The translations under genes and the position numbers were made by a program. Source: Streptomyces amritsarensis (GTDB lineage: Bacteria; Actinomycetota; Actinomycetes; Streptomycetales; Streptomycetaceae). From it: 64,000 nt of DNA. Within the stretch, counting starts at the first letter, position 1. Every line of letters starts with the position of its first letter. Positions 36,201-46,970 of the stretch are shown here, piece after piece. The DNA lies in assembly GCF_001953875.1 (NCBI RefSeq), contig NZ_MQUR01000023.1, positions 17,744-81,743 of the forward strand. Reading direction: 5' to 3'. Below the pieces are notes generated by a model that was given only the letters and a program-made list of their open reading frames with translations, did no database searches and was not told where the DNA came from.

Positions 36201-36364
36201 AAGGGCTGTCCCGTGATCCCCGGTGGATCAGCGCACGGCGTCAGATGCGGTGCATCGCAAGGCGGAGGAGCGTCCTCGTACTGGGCGTATGCGGGCGTTC
36301 CGACAACGCAGCGAGGTGCCGCGGCTGTCGTCGCGCGCCCGCCGGGGATTACGGGACAGCCCTT
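36201..36364. mobile_element. MITE-like element with 23-bp terminal inverted repeats
   Basis: The termini 36201-36223 and 36342-36364 are inverted repeats of 23 bp with a single mismatch; the outer ends read AAGGGCTGTCCCGT and ACGGGACAGCCCTT. The 118-base interior shows partial self-complementarity and has no gene. No clear target-site duplication is seen. The layout is that of a non-autonomous transposon or a palindromic intergenic repeat. Terminal sequences GGGCTGTCCCG remind me of ends of actinomycete IS elements, from memory only. It lies between the RHH gene and scpA, both minus strand. Confidence 0.75.
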
Positions 36365-36577
36365 GGGCCCCGGCCGAACGATTCCCCGCCCGGCGGGCCG
36401 GGACGGTGGGCCCGCCGCCCCCGCACCGCGCGGCGAGCCGCCGGCGCCCAGGCGTCCCGGTGCGGCCGGGAGCCGCCACCGGTACCACCGGGCGTCCCCG
36501 GCAGGCTGCTCCGCGCGTACGGTGCCCCCACCGGCGGTCCGGCTGCGTGAGCGGACCGGCGGCAGCCCCGCACGCGG

Positions 36578-36612
36578 CGAGAGGCCGCCGACGGCAGGTC
36601 GGCGGCCTCTCG
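36578..36612 (-). terminator. Terminator of the parA-RHH unit
   Basis: 15-bp perfect inverted repeat (36578-36592 with 36598-36612) and a 5-base loop, 81 bases beyond the RHH gene stop. The stretch from it to the MITE (36365-36577) holds no gene that I can support. Confidence 0.75.
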
Positions 36613-36692
36613 GCGAAGCATCGGGCGCGGCAGCGGCGCCGGCCACCACCTGCGCGGCACCCGGGGTCCGGCCGAGCGGCGCCGCAGGGGGT

Positions 36693-37232
36693 TCAGCGGC
36701 CGCGGAGGCGGCGGACCAGGATGCTGGCGTCCCCCCGGGACTCCAGGTCGGCCAGGACGACCGCCACCGCCTCGCGGACGATGCGGCCGCGGTCGACGGC
36801 CAGGCCGTGCTCCCCGCGCAGCACCAGGCGCGCGTGCTCGAGGTCCATCAGTTCCTCGGCGGAGACGTAGACGGTGATCTTCTCGTCGTGCCGTTCGCGG
36901 CCGCTGGGCCGCCGGTTCGCACCGCGGCCCTGGCCCTTGCCCCGCCGGGTCGCCCCGGCCGGGGCGGAAGCCGCCCCGGCGGCCGGGCCGGCCTGGCTGA
37001 CAGAACCTTCCTGCGGTCGCCGCGGCTGCCCCACCACGGGGCCGTCCGCCTGCGTACCGGCCTCAGCCTCCCGGCTGCGGCCCTCTCCCGCCGTGCCACC
37101 GGCCGGAGCGGCCGAGTGTTCCGCGGCGGATGCCTCGTCGGCCCCGCGGCGCGGCGAGGACGACTGGAGCGCCATCCCCCCGGTCGTACGGAACAGTTCG
37201 TCGGCGCCGGGCAGACTCACTCGGCGTGACAC
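36693..37232 (-). CDS. Ribbon-helix-helix-like partner of ParA
   Basis: 179 residues from GTG 37232, overlapping the parA stop by 16 bases; GTG 37220 (GTGA overlap of 4) is equally possible. Residues 1-110 are disordered, Ala/Gly/Arg-rich. The C-terminal 65 residues read KITVYVSAEELMDLEHARLVL, then RGRIVREAVAVVLADLES: one beta strand followed by two helices, as in ParG/CopG-type ribbon-helix-helix DNA-binding proteins. Its coupling to a ParA ATPase suggests a centromere-binding or regulatory partner. I do not know a characterised homologue. Confidence 0.75.
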   Translation of the reverse strand: MSRRVSLPGADELFRTTGGMALQSSSPRRGADEASAAEHSAAPAGGTAGEGRSREAEAGTQADGPVVGQPRRPQEGSVSQAGPAAGAASAPAGATRRGKGQGRGANRRPSGRERHDEKITVYVSAEELMDLEHARLVLRGEHGLAVDRGRIVREAVAVVLADLESRGDASILVRRLRGR

Positions 37233-38377
37233 CGGGCGAGCACCTCCCTGGCCAGCTGGCGGTAGGCGGCGGCGCCGACGGAGTTGGACGCGTACGTCGT
37301 GATCGGCTCACCGGCGACCGTGGTCTCCGGGAAGCGCACCGTCCGGCCGATGACCGTGTGGTAGACGTGGTCGTCGAAGGCCTCGACGACACGCGCCAGC
37401 ACCTCGCGGCTGTGCACCGTACGGGAGTCGTACATGGTGGCGAGGATGCCGTCGAGCTCCAGCTCGGGGTTGAGCCGCTCCTGCACCTTCTCGATGGTCT
37501 CGGTCAGCAGCGCCACGCCGCGCAGTGCGAAGAACTCGCACTCCAGCGGGACGATGACCTTGTGAGCCGCCGTCAGGGCGTTCACGGTCAGCAGACCGAG
37601 CGAGGGCTGACAGTCGATCACGATGTAGTCGTAGTCGGCCATCAGGGGCTTCAGCGCCCGTTGCAGGGTGGACTCGCGCGCGACCTCGCTGACCAACTGC
37701 ACTTCCGCAGCGGACAGGTCGATGTTGCTCGGCAGCAGGTCCATGTTGGGGACCGCCGTCTTGAGCAGCACCTCGTCGGCCGACATGCCCCGCTCCATGA
37801 GCAGGTTGTAGACCGTCAGGTCGAGTTCCATCGGGTTCACGCCGAGGCCCACGGACAGTGCGCCCTGCGGGTCGAAGTCGACGAGCAACACGCGGCGCCC
37901 GTACTCGGCGAGCGCGGCACCCAGGTTGATCGTCGACGTGGTCTTGCCCACGCCGCCCTTCTGGTTGCACATCGCGATGATCTTCGCCGGACCGTGGTCG
38001 GTCAGCGGACCCGGGATCGGGAAGTACGGCAGCGGGCGTCCGGTCGGGCCGATCCGCTCACGGCGCTGGCGGGCAGCGTCGGGGGCGAGGGTGGCCGCGT
38101 ACTCGGGGTCCGGTTCGTACTCCGCGTCGGGGTCGTAGAAGTGCCCCTCGGGCACATTGTCGTAGTCGGCGAATCCCGTGGGCGTATCGCCGCTCAGGTC
38201 GCCGGCCCTGGAGTTCACGTCTAGGCCGTCCATGCTCTTTTGGGGCGTCGTCATGTGCTGGTGGTTTGCGAAGGTGCGTACTGCGACGGAGCCGACAGCT
38301 TCGAGCCCGGCAGGACTCTGGCCCCGCTCAGGGACGCCTGCTCCACCACCCCCAGGAGTAAATGTCGACTTATTCAC
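37217..38377 (-). CDS. ParA-family ATPase
   Basis: 386 residues from GTG 38377, with a full AGGAGG about 11 bases upstream; internal ATGs at 38254 and 38233 lack one. A 120-residue acidic, disordered N-terminal region precedes the ATPase: IIAMCNQKGGVGKTTSTINLGAAL (deviant Walker A), LLVDFDPQGALSVGLG, DYIVIDCQPSLGLLTVNAL. It is not next to ParB, gidB or oriC genes, so it is a second ParA-like protein, distinct from the chromosome-segregation ParA. Its place beside scpAB suggests a role in nucleoid or cell-cycle organisation; inference only. Confidence 0.92.
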   Translation of the reverse strand: MNKSTFTPGGGGAGVPERGQSPAGLEAVGSVAVRTFANHQHMTTPQKSMDGLDVNSRAGDLSGDTPTGFADYDNVPEGHFYDPDAEYEPDPEYAATLAPDAARQRRERIGPTGRPLPYFPIPGPLTDHGPAKIIAMCNQKGGVGKTTSTINLGAALAEYGRRVLLVDFDPQGALSVGLGVNPMELDLTVYNLLMERGMSADEVLLKTAVPNMDLLPSNIDLSAAEVQLVSEVARESTLQRALKPLMADYDYIVIDCQPSLGLLTVNALTAAHKVIVPLECEFFALRGVALLTETIEKVQERLNPELELDGILATMYDSRTVHSREVLARVVEAFDDHVYHTVIGRTVRFPETTVAGEPITTYASNSVGAAAYRQLAREVLARCHAE

Positions 38378-38639
38378 AAGTCGTCTTACCTCCTCGGACG
38401 TGACCAGGACACTTATCGATAGGTCAGCGTGGCACCATGCCGACGGTTGGCGACTCTATGGCGTGTCACCACCCAGCGGCAACACAATCCGCCGGACCCG
38501 GCACGATGTGTCGGCAACCGAACACCACTCTGTCAAGGGCGTCCGCGCCGTCACCGCGAAGTTTCGCGGGTGCGCGAAAGGGTTAAAGGGTTACGTTCGA
38601 GGCGAGTTGAGCGGGCTCTCGGGGCCGTCGGCAAACGCG
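38378..38639. other. Intergenic region between parA and ald
   Basis: 262 bases of lower G+C than their neighbours that hold the parA leader (AGGAGG near 38391) and presumably its promoter. The stretch around 38411-38420 contains CTTATCGATAGG, a short palindrome of possible regulatory interest. No gene seen. Confidence 0.5.
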
Positions 38640-38673
38640 TCCGGCCGGACCTTGCGGGCAAGGTCCGGCCGGA
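38640..38673 (-). terminator. Terminator of ald
   Basis: 15-bp inverted repeat (38640-38654 with 38659-38673) and a CGGG loop, 30 bases past the ald stop. Confidence 0.85.
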
Positions 38674-38703
38674 TACGTGAGATTGACGTCAGTCGTTGAC
38701 GGG

Positions 38704-39819
<1,116 letters not shown>

Positions 39820-39972
39820 CGTCGATCACGGTCCTTGACTCAGGGGGAAATAACGGGGCACTTCCATACATACCCGCCCACAAGAGTGCGCAACGGGATG
39901 CACCACGAGATGACGTGGTGAAGCCAGTTTAATGAAGGATGAGTCGCTGTCTAGCCTTGCAAACCAATAATC

Positions 39973-41949
39973 TCAGTCGGATCCACTGCGGATTTCGCAG
40001 GCAGCGGGGTCGTCTCCCAGCAATCTGTCCGCTGCGGAGCGGTGCAGTCTCGCAGCCGCCGGGTCCCCGAGCCTGTCCAGCGTGTCGGCCAGCCGGACCT
40101 GCAGCGCGGCCTGAAGCCGCTGGTCGCCGGCCCGGCGCGCCAGCTCCACCGCCTCGCGGCAGGTGTGCAGGGATTCCTCGGGCCGGCCGGCGTACTCCTG
40201 GATCCGCGCCATCTCGCTCAACGCCTTGGCCTGGCCCGGGACATCGGCCAGTTTCCGGTAGCCCGCGGCCGCGGCCCGCCAGCTGCGCAGCGCGTCCCCG
40301 TAGCGGCCCGCGTAGGTGTGCACGTTCCCCAGCCGTCCGTACAGCCGGGCCTCGTCCGCACGCTCCCCGCGCGAGAGGGCCTGGGCGAGCGCCCGGCCGA
40401 ACCAGTCGGAGGCCCGGTGCCAGTCCGCCAGCTCCTGGTAGGCACCGCCTACGGATTCCATCGCGCGGCCCGTCGCGTACGGGTCGTTCGCGGCCCTTCC
40501 GGCGTCCAGGGCGGCCCGGTAGCGCTCCAGGGCCTCCTGGGTCCGGCCGGTCTCGGCGTCCAGGTCGGCCAGGTTCAGCAGCGCCGCGGCCTGCTCCCGG
40601 TGCAGGCCCCGGCGCTCGGCCACGTCCAGGACCAGGCGGTGCAGCCCGTACAGCTCGGGGGCGGCCTCCGCGGTGCCGCGGTGGTCCGCGAGGGCCCGTA
40701 CGAGGGCGGCCACCAGCCGGCGGGCCAGGGTGTCCAGCTCGCCGTCGGCCACCGCCAGGGAGGCGGCCGCGGTCAGCGCCGGGAGCCGGGTGTCCAGCCA
40801 GAGGGCGGCGGCCCGCCGGTCGGGGAATCGCAGGGCGCGCGGGAGGCCGTCCAGCAGCTCCTGGAGCTCGGAGTCGGGGTCGTCGCCCTCGGCGGCGGCC
40901 ATGGCCCGGCAGGAGTGCAGCAGCCGGACGGTCCGCTCCAGCATCCGGGCCCGCGCCAGCTGGACCTCGGCGGGGCGCTCCTTGGCCTCCAGCAGTGCCT
41001 GGAGCATCGGCGCCAGGCTGCCCGGCAGCAGGAACAGGCCGTCGGGGGCGTGCCGGACGAGTCCCAGCCCGGCGAAGTCGTCCAGCGTGGACTGCGCGGC
41101 GGCCACGGAGCAGCCGGCCAGCGCGGAGGCGGTGTGCGAGTCGACGAGGCCGGCCGGGGCGAGCGGCAGCAGGCGCAGGGTGCGCTGGGCGGGCTGCGGC
41201 AGGGAGTCGTACACGAGCCGGAAGGCGCGGCCGAGCGGGCCGCCGGCACCGGCGGGCATGTCGTGGAGCTGTTTGGCCACGTCGGCGACGGCGGCCTTGG
41301 GGCGGGCCGCGAGCCAGCCGCCGGCGAGTTCGAGGGCTGCGGGCTGGCCCCCGCACGCCTCCGCGAGGGATTCGGCGGCCCGCGGGTCGGCGGTGATGCG
41401 GGTGTCGCCGATGCGGCGGGCGAGCATCCCGACGGCGGAGGCGGTGTCCAGGCCGCCGAGGGTGCAGGGGCGCACGTCGGGGATGCCGGTGAGCGGGCCC
41501 TCGGCGGTGACCACGACGAGGCATTCCGGGGTGTCCGGGAGCAGGGCGTCGACCTGGTGCGGATCGGCCGCGTCGTCGATCAGGATGATCGCCTTGCGCT
41601 CCTGGAGGGCGGTGCGCAGGACGGAGCTGAGCTCGTCCTCGCCGGCGCCGGGCGGGGTGCTGCGTCCCAGGCCCGCCAGCAGGCCGCGCAGGGCGCGCTC
41701 GGTGGCCACGGTCTCGCCGCCGGGGGCGGTGAGCCTGGTGCGCAGCACCCCGTCGGGGTACTGGTCGGCGATCTCGCGCACGAACGTCTCCGCGAGCGCG
41801 GTCCGGCCGGATCCGGGGCGTCCGGCGACGAGCAGCACCCGCGCGCGGGGAGCCTTGGCCTTGCGGCCGGAGAGGGTGTCGAGCCCGGTGCGCGCGATGT
41901 CCTCGCGCAGCTCCTTGAGTTCACGCCGCCGCCCGACGAAATCCGTCAC
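39973..41949 (-). CDS. STAND/NB-ARC-like ATPase with TPRs
   Basis: 658 residues from ATG 41949. It begins FVGRRRELKELREDIAR, as NB-ARC/AfsR-type proteins do, with the nucleotide loop VAGRPGSGRTALAETF, where the Walker Lys is Arg, then AIILIDDAADP (Walker B) and ACGGQPAALELAGGWLA (GxP box). A winged-helix region follows (LRLLPLAPAGLVDSHTASALAG) and, from about residue 430, TPRs (AALLNLADLDAETGRTQEALERYRAALDAG and further units). There is no output domain such as HTH. Possibly a scaffold or degenerate signal ATPase. In S. coelicolor a similar gene lies near ald, as I recall. Confidence 0.82.
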   Translation of the reverse strand: MTDFVGRRRELKELREDIARTGLDTLSGRKAKAPRARVLLVAGRPGSGRTALAETFVREIADQYPDGVLRTRLTAPGGETVATERALRGLLAGLGRSTPPGAGEDELSSVLRTALQERKAIILIDDAADPHQVDALLPDTPECLVVVTAEGPLTGIPDVRPCTLGGLDTASAVGMLARRIGDTRITADPRAAESLAEACGGQPAALELAGGWLAARPKAAVADVAKQLHDMPAGAGGPLGRAFRLVYDSLPQPAQRTLRLLPLAPAGLVDSHTASALAGCSVAAAQSTLDDFAGLGLVRHAPDGLFLLPGSLAPMLQALLEAKERPAEVQLARARMLERTVRLLHSCRAMAAAEGDDPDSELQELLDGLPRALRFPDRRAAALWLDTRLPALTAAASLAVADGELDTLARRLVAALVRALADHRGTAEAAPELYGLHRLVLDVAERRGLHREQAAALLNLADLDAETGRTQEALERYRAALDAGRAANDPYATGRAMESVGGAYQELADWHRASDWFGRALAQALSRGERADEARLYGRLGNVHTYAGRYGDALRSWRAAAAGYRKLADVPGQAKALSEMARIQEYAGRPEESLHTCREAVELARRAGDQRLQAALQVRLADTLDRLGDPAAARLHRSAADRLLGDDPAACEIRSGSD

Positions 41950-42217
41950 GGATCCGCTCCTCTCACTGCCTTCGGATGGCGAGCGTAGTTCACGCAGAGC
42001 GACGGCCCGTGTGGAGCGCGGCGGGTAAATCCCCCGATCGGATCAGCGGATGGTCCGCTTTTTCACCGCCCCGGCCGTGCGGGCCGAGGCGGGAAACGCC
42101 CCCGCCCGCCCGGCGCCGGCCCTGCCGGGCGGGCGGGCGTCGCGCGGCCGGCCTTCCGCCGTTGCCCGGGGCTCCGCCCGGGACCCGGCAGCCGCGCCCC
42201 GGGCGGGGAGCCGCCGG

Positions 42218-42850
42218 CTACGCCTCGTACGGCCGGGCCGGCCACGGTGCGAGGGCCGGGCGCAGGGCGTCGACACCGCCCTCGCGGGCCAGGGCGGCGG
42301 ACAGCGCCAGCACCCCGGCCACCAGCCCCGGGTTGCCGAGCTCGCCCGCCAGGATGCCCTCTACCAGCTCCGCCAGCGGGACCCAGGCCACCTCCATGTC
42401 CGCCTCCTCCGAGTCGGACTCGCGGTAGCGCTCGCCGTCCGCCTCCGAGACGCCCCGCGCCAGGAAGACCCGGATCGCCTCGTCCGACCCGCCCGGCGAG
42501 GCGTAGAAGTCGACCAGCACCCGCCAGTCCTCCGCCTTGGCGTGGGCCTCCTCGTAGAGCTCGCGCTGCGCGCCGAGCAGCGGGTTCTCGCCGGGGACGT
42601 CCAGCAGTCCGGCCGGCAGCTCCCACAGCCGGCGCCGCACCGGGTGCCGGTACTGGCTGAGGACCAGCACCCGCCCTTCCCCGTCCAGGGCGAGCACGCA
42701 CACCGAGCCGGGGTGGACCTGGTAGTCGCGGCGGGCGGTCGAGCCGTCGGGCATGCGGACCTCGTCGGAGTCCACCGCCGTCTTCGCGCCCTGGAACGGC
42801 CGCCGGGTCGACAGCGTCTCCCAGGATTCCGCCGTGTCCTTGATGTTCAT
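42218..42850 (-). CDS. Nudix hydrolase, ADP-ribose pyrophosphatase-like
   Basis: 210 residues from ATG 42850. The Nudix box GLLDVPGENPLLGAQRELYEEAHAKAED keeps the catalytic R-E-x-x-E-E; the leading Gly is one residue further off than consensus, as in other actinobacterial ADPRases. DYQVHPGSVCVLALDGEGRVLVLSQYRHPV and LVDFYASPGGSDEAIRVFLARG fit the ADP-ribose pyrophosphatase group, which cleaves ADP-ribose to AMP and ribose-5-phosphate. It follows pyrG by 81 bases on the same strand, so it is likely cotranscribed. Confidence 0.9.
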   Translation of the reverse strand: MNIKDTAESWETLSTRRPFQGAKTAVDSDEVRMPDGSTARRDYQVHPGSVCVLALDGEGRVLVLSQYRHPVRRRLWELPAGLLDVPGENPLLGAQRELYEEAHAKAEDWRVLVDFYASPGGSDEAIRVFLARGVSEADGERYRESDSEEADMEVAWVPLAELVEGILAGELGNPGLVAGVLALSAALAREGGVDALRPALAPWPARPYEA

Positions 42851-42931
42851 GCCCCGAAGCCCTCCACAACGCGCGACAGCCGGGATACGGATCTTCCGTA
42901 CCCCGGCCGTCTACGTTATGCGGTCAGGCTC

Positions 42932-44584
<1,653 letters not shown>

Positions 44585-45054
44585 CGCCAAGAGGGGGCTC
44601 CCGTGGTCGCGAAGTGAGGTGCGTCCGGCGCCGGCCGCCGTCGATCCGGAAGGGTCTCAGGGGGCGCCGAAGCTGCGGTTTCGGGGCCCCTGATTCGCAC
44701 AGGCAGACCACCGGTCCACGGGGTACCAGCCTATCAGCGCCCGGGCCGGTCCGCCTCCGGCCACGCGCCGTCGACGGCTCGTAGCAGAGCGCCGAAGTGG
44801 GCCGGGGCGGAGATCCGCCGACTCACCCGTTCGGCCGAACGGCATGGCCCGCGGCCTGAAGAAGATCACTAGGGTGCCGTCATATCCTGCTCGGATATTG
44901 CACACATCACCGCCGGGCAGTCCGTCGGACGGCCTAACCGGGCCGATATACGGAATCATGGGCTCACGCGGAGATCCCCGCACACAGGAGACCGCGCAAA
45001 CGCGCATTGCAAGCGCCCTTCGGGGCGGACGTGGCCGTTCGACTGGAGATGCAC
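44585..45054. other. Divergent promoter region pyrG / GH15
   Basis: 470 bases with no credible gene. It holds the leaders of pyrG (minus) and the GH15 gene (plus). From 44870 to 44960 the sequence is AT-richer (CATATCCTGCTCGGATATTG) and is the likeliest promoter zone for the GH15 gene. No riboswitch or attenuator was recognised before pyrG. Confidence 0.5.
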
Positions 45055-46860
45055 GTGTCCGGGCGCATCGAGGATTACGCACTGATCGGTGACATGCAGA
45101 CCGCCGCGCTGGTCTGCCGGGACGGGGCGGTGGACTGGCTGTGCCTGCCCCGCTTCGACTCCCATGCCGTGTTCGCGAGCATTCTCGGCACCGAGGATCA
45201 CGGGTTCTGGCGGATCGGGCCGTCGGTCCCGGCGGGCTCCGAGGCCCCGCGTGCCACCCGCCGCCGCTACCGCGGCGACTCGCTGGTGCTGGAGTCCGAG
45301 TGGGACACCCCGCGCGGCAACGTCCGCGTGATCGACTTCATGCCTCCCCGCGAGGACCACGCGCCGCAGCTGATCCGCATCGTGGAGGGTGTCAGCGGGC
45401 GGGTCCCGATGCGCTCCACGCTGCGGATGCGCTTCAGCTACGGCCGGGTGGTGCCGTGGGTGCACAAGGTCGACGGCCGCACGGTCGCCGTCGCCGGGCC
45501 CGACTCCGTCTGGCTGGACACCGACGCGCAGACGTACGGCAAGGACCTGACGACGTACTCCGACTTCACCGTCGGGCCCGGCGACCGGGTGGCCTTCAGC
45601 ATCAGCTGGCAGCCCTCGCACCGCGGCGCGCCCGAGGCCCCGGACGCCGAGGCGGCCCTGGAGTCGACCGCGGAGTTCTGGCGCGAGTGGGTCGACCAGT
45701 GCACCTACCACGGGCCCTACCGGGAGGCCGTGGTGCGCTCCCTGATCACCCTCAAGGCCCTCACGTACGCCCCCACGGGCGGGATCGTCGCCGCGCCGAC
45801 CACCTCCCTGCCGGAGGAGATCGGCGGCGTCCGCAACTGGGACTACCGCTACACCTGGCTGCGGGACGCGGCCATCACCCTCTCCTCGCTGCTGCGCACC
45901 GGCTACCGCGAGGAGGCCCGGGCCTGGCGCGAGTGGCTGCTGCGCGCGGTGGCCGGCGACCCGGAGAACCTGCAGATCATGTACGGGATCGCGGGTGAAC
46001 GGGAGCTCGGCGAGACCGAGCTGGACTGGCTGCCCGGCTACGAGGGCTCCCGCCCGGTCCGCGTCGGCAACGGCGCCGCCGGCCAACTGCAGCTCGACGT
46101 GTACGGCGAGGTCACCGAGGCCCTGCACCTGGGTCACATGACCGGCCTGGCCCGCAGCGACTACGCCTCCCTGCTCCAGCTCAAGCTGATCCGCTACCTG
46201 GAGACGCACTGGTCGGAGCCGGACGAGGGCATCTGGGAGGTGCGCGGCCCGCGCCGGCACTTCGTGCACTCCAAGGTGATGGCCTGGGTGGCCGTGGACC
46301 GCACGATCAAGCTGATCGAGAGCGGGGACGCGGACGGCCCGCTGGAGCGGTGGCGGGAGCTGCGTGACGAGATCCACCAGGACGTGTGCGAGAAGGGCTA
46401 CGACAAGGAACGCAACACCTTCACCCAGTCGTACGGGTCGAAGGAGCTGGACGCCTCGCTGCTGCTCATCCCGCAGATGGGCTTCCTGCCGCCCGACGAC
46501 AAGCGGGTCATCGGCACCATCGAGGCGATCCAGCGCGAGCTGTCCACGCCCGACGGCTTCATCCTGCGCTACCCGACGGCGGGCGAGGAGGCCGGTGTGG
46601 ACGGCCTGGAGGGCGACGAGGGGGCCTTCCTGGCCTGCTCGTTCTGGATGGCCGACGACCTGGCGATGATCGGCCGGGTGGACGAGGCGCGGCGGCTGTT
46701 CGAGCGGCTGCTCGCGCTGCGCAACGATCTGGGCCTGCTGGCGGAGGAGTGGGATCCGCGGCTCCAGCGGCAGGTGGGGAACTTCCCGCAGGCGTTCAGC
46801 CACGTTCCGCTGATCGACACGGCGCTGCGGCTGACGGCGAGCGGGGCCTACGGGGGCTGA
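45055..46860 (+). CDS. Glycoside hydrolase family 15 protein (trehalase/glucoamylase-like)
   Basis: 601 residues from GTG 45055, with GGAG 6 bases upstream; ATG 45049 sits too near the SD. N-terminal beta domain: IEDYALIGDMQTAALVCRDGAVDWLCLPRFDS. The (alpha/alpha)6 barrel carries RNWDYRYTWLRDAAIT, a signature of actinobacterial GH15, and EELGETELDWLPGYEGSRPVRVGNGA. Actinobacterial relatives include trehalases active on trehalose. Cytoplasmic: no signal peptide. A role in trehalose mobilisation during spore germination is an inference. Confidence 0.9.
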   Translation: MSGRIEDYALIGDMQTAALVCRDGAVDWLCLPRFDSHAVFASILGTEDHGFWRIGPSVPAGSEAPRATRRRYRGDSLVLESEWDTPRGNVRVIDFMPPREDHAPQLIRIVEGVSGRVPMRSTLRMRFSYGRVVPWVHKVDGRTVAVAGPDSVWLDTDAQTYGKDLTTYSDFTVGPGDRVAFSISWQPSHRGAPEAPDAEAALESTAEFWREWVDQCTYHGPYREAVVRSLITLKALTYAPTGGIVAAPTTSLPEEIGGVRNWDYRYTWLRDAAITLSSLLRTGYREEARAWREWLLRAVAGDPENLQIMYGIAGERELGETELDWLPGYEGSRPVRVGNGAAGQLQLDVYGEVTEALHLGHMTGLARSDYASLLQLKLIRYLETHWSEPDEGIWEVRGPRRHFVHSKVMAWVAVDRTIKLIESGDADGPLERWRELRDEIHQDVCEKGYDKERNTFTQSYGSKELDASLLLIPQMGFLPPDDKRVIGTIEAIQRELSTPDGFILRYPTAGEEAGVDGLEGDEGAFLACSFWMADDLAMIGRVDEARRLFERLLALRNDLGLLAEEWDPRLQRQVGNFPQAFSHVPLIDTALRLTASGAYGG

Positions 46861-46877
46861 CGCCGGACACGACCGGC

Positions 46878-46908
46878 CCGGGGTGCGGTGCGGTTCGCCG
46901 CGCCCCGG
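46878..46908 (+). terminator. Hairpin after the GH15 gene
   Basis: 11-bp inverted repeat with one G-T pair (46878-46888 with 46898-46908), loop of 9 bases, 17 bases past the stop. Confidence 0.7.
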
Positions 46909-46970
46909 TGATCCGCCGGGCCTAGGCTGGAAGGGTCTTATGCCCTCCGTCCGTTGGAAGGGTGGCAGCC

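Noticed and set aside
38378..38703. Search for parS-like sites near the ParA gene
   Set aside because: No TGTTTCACGTGAAACA-type palindrome was seen; the site, if any, is not of the oriC ParB class.
39898..39921. Tiny plus-strand ORF MHHEMTW upstream of ald
   Set aside because: It is on the opposite strand to ald and no gene follows it, so it cannot be an attenuator leader peptide.
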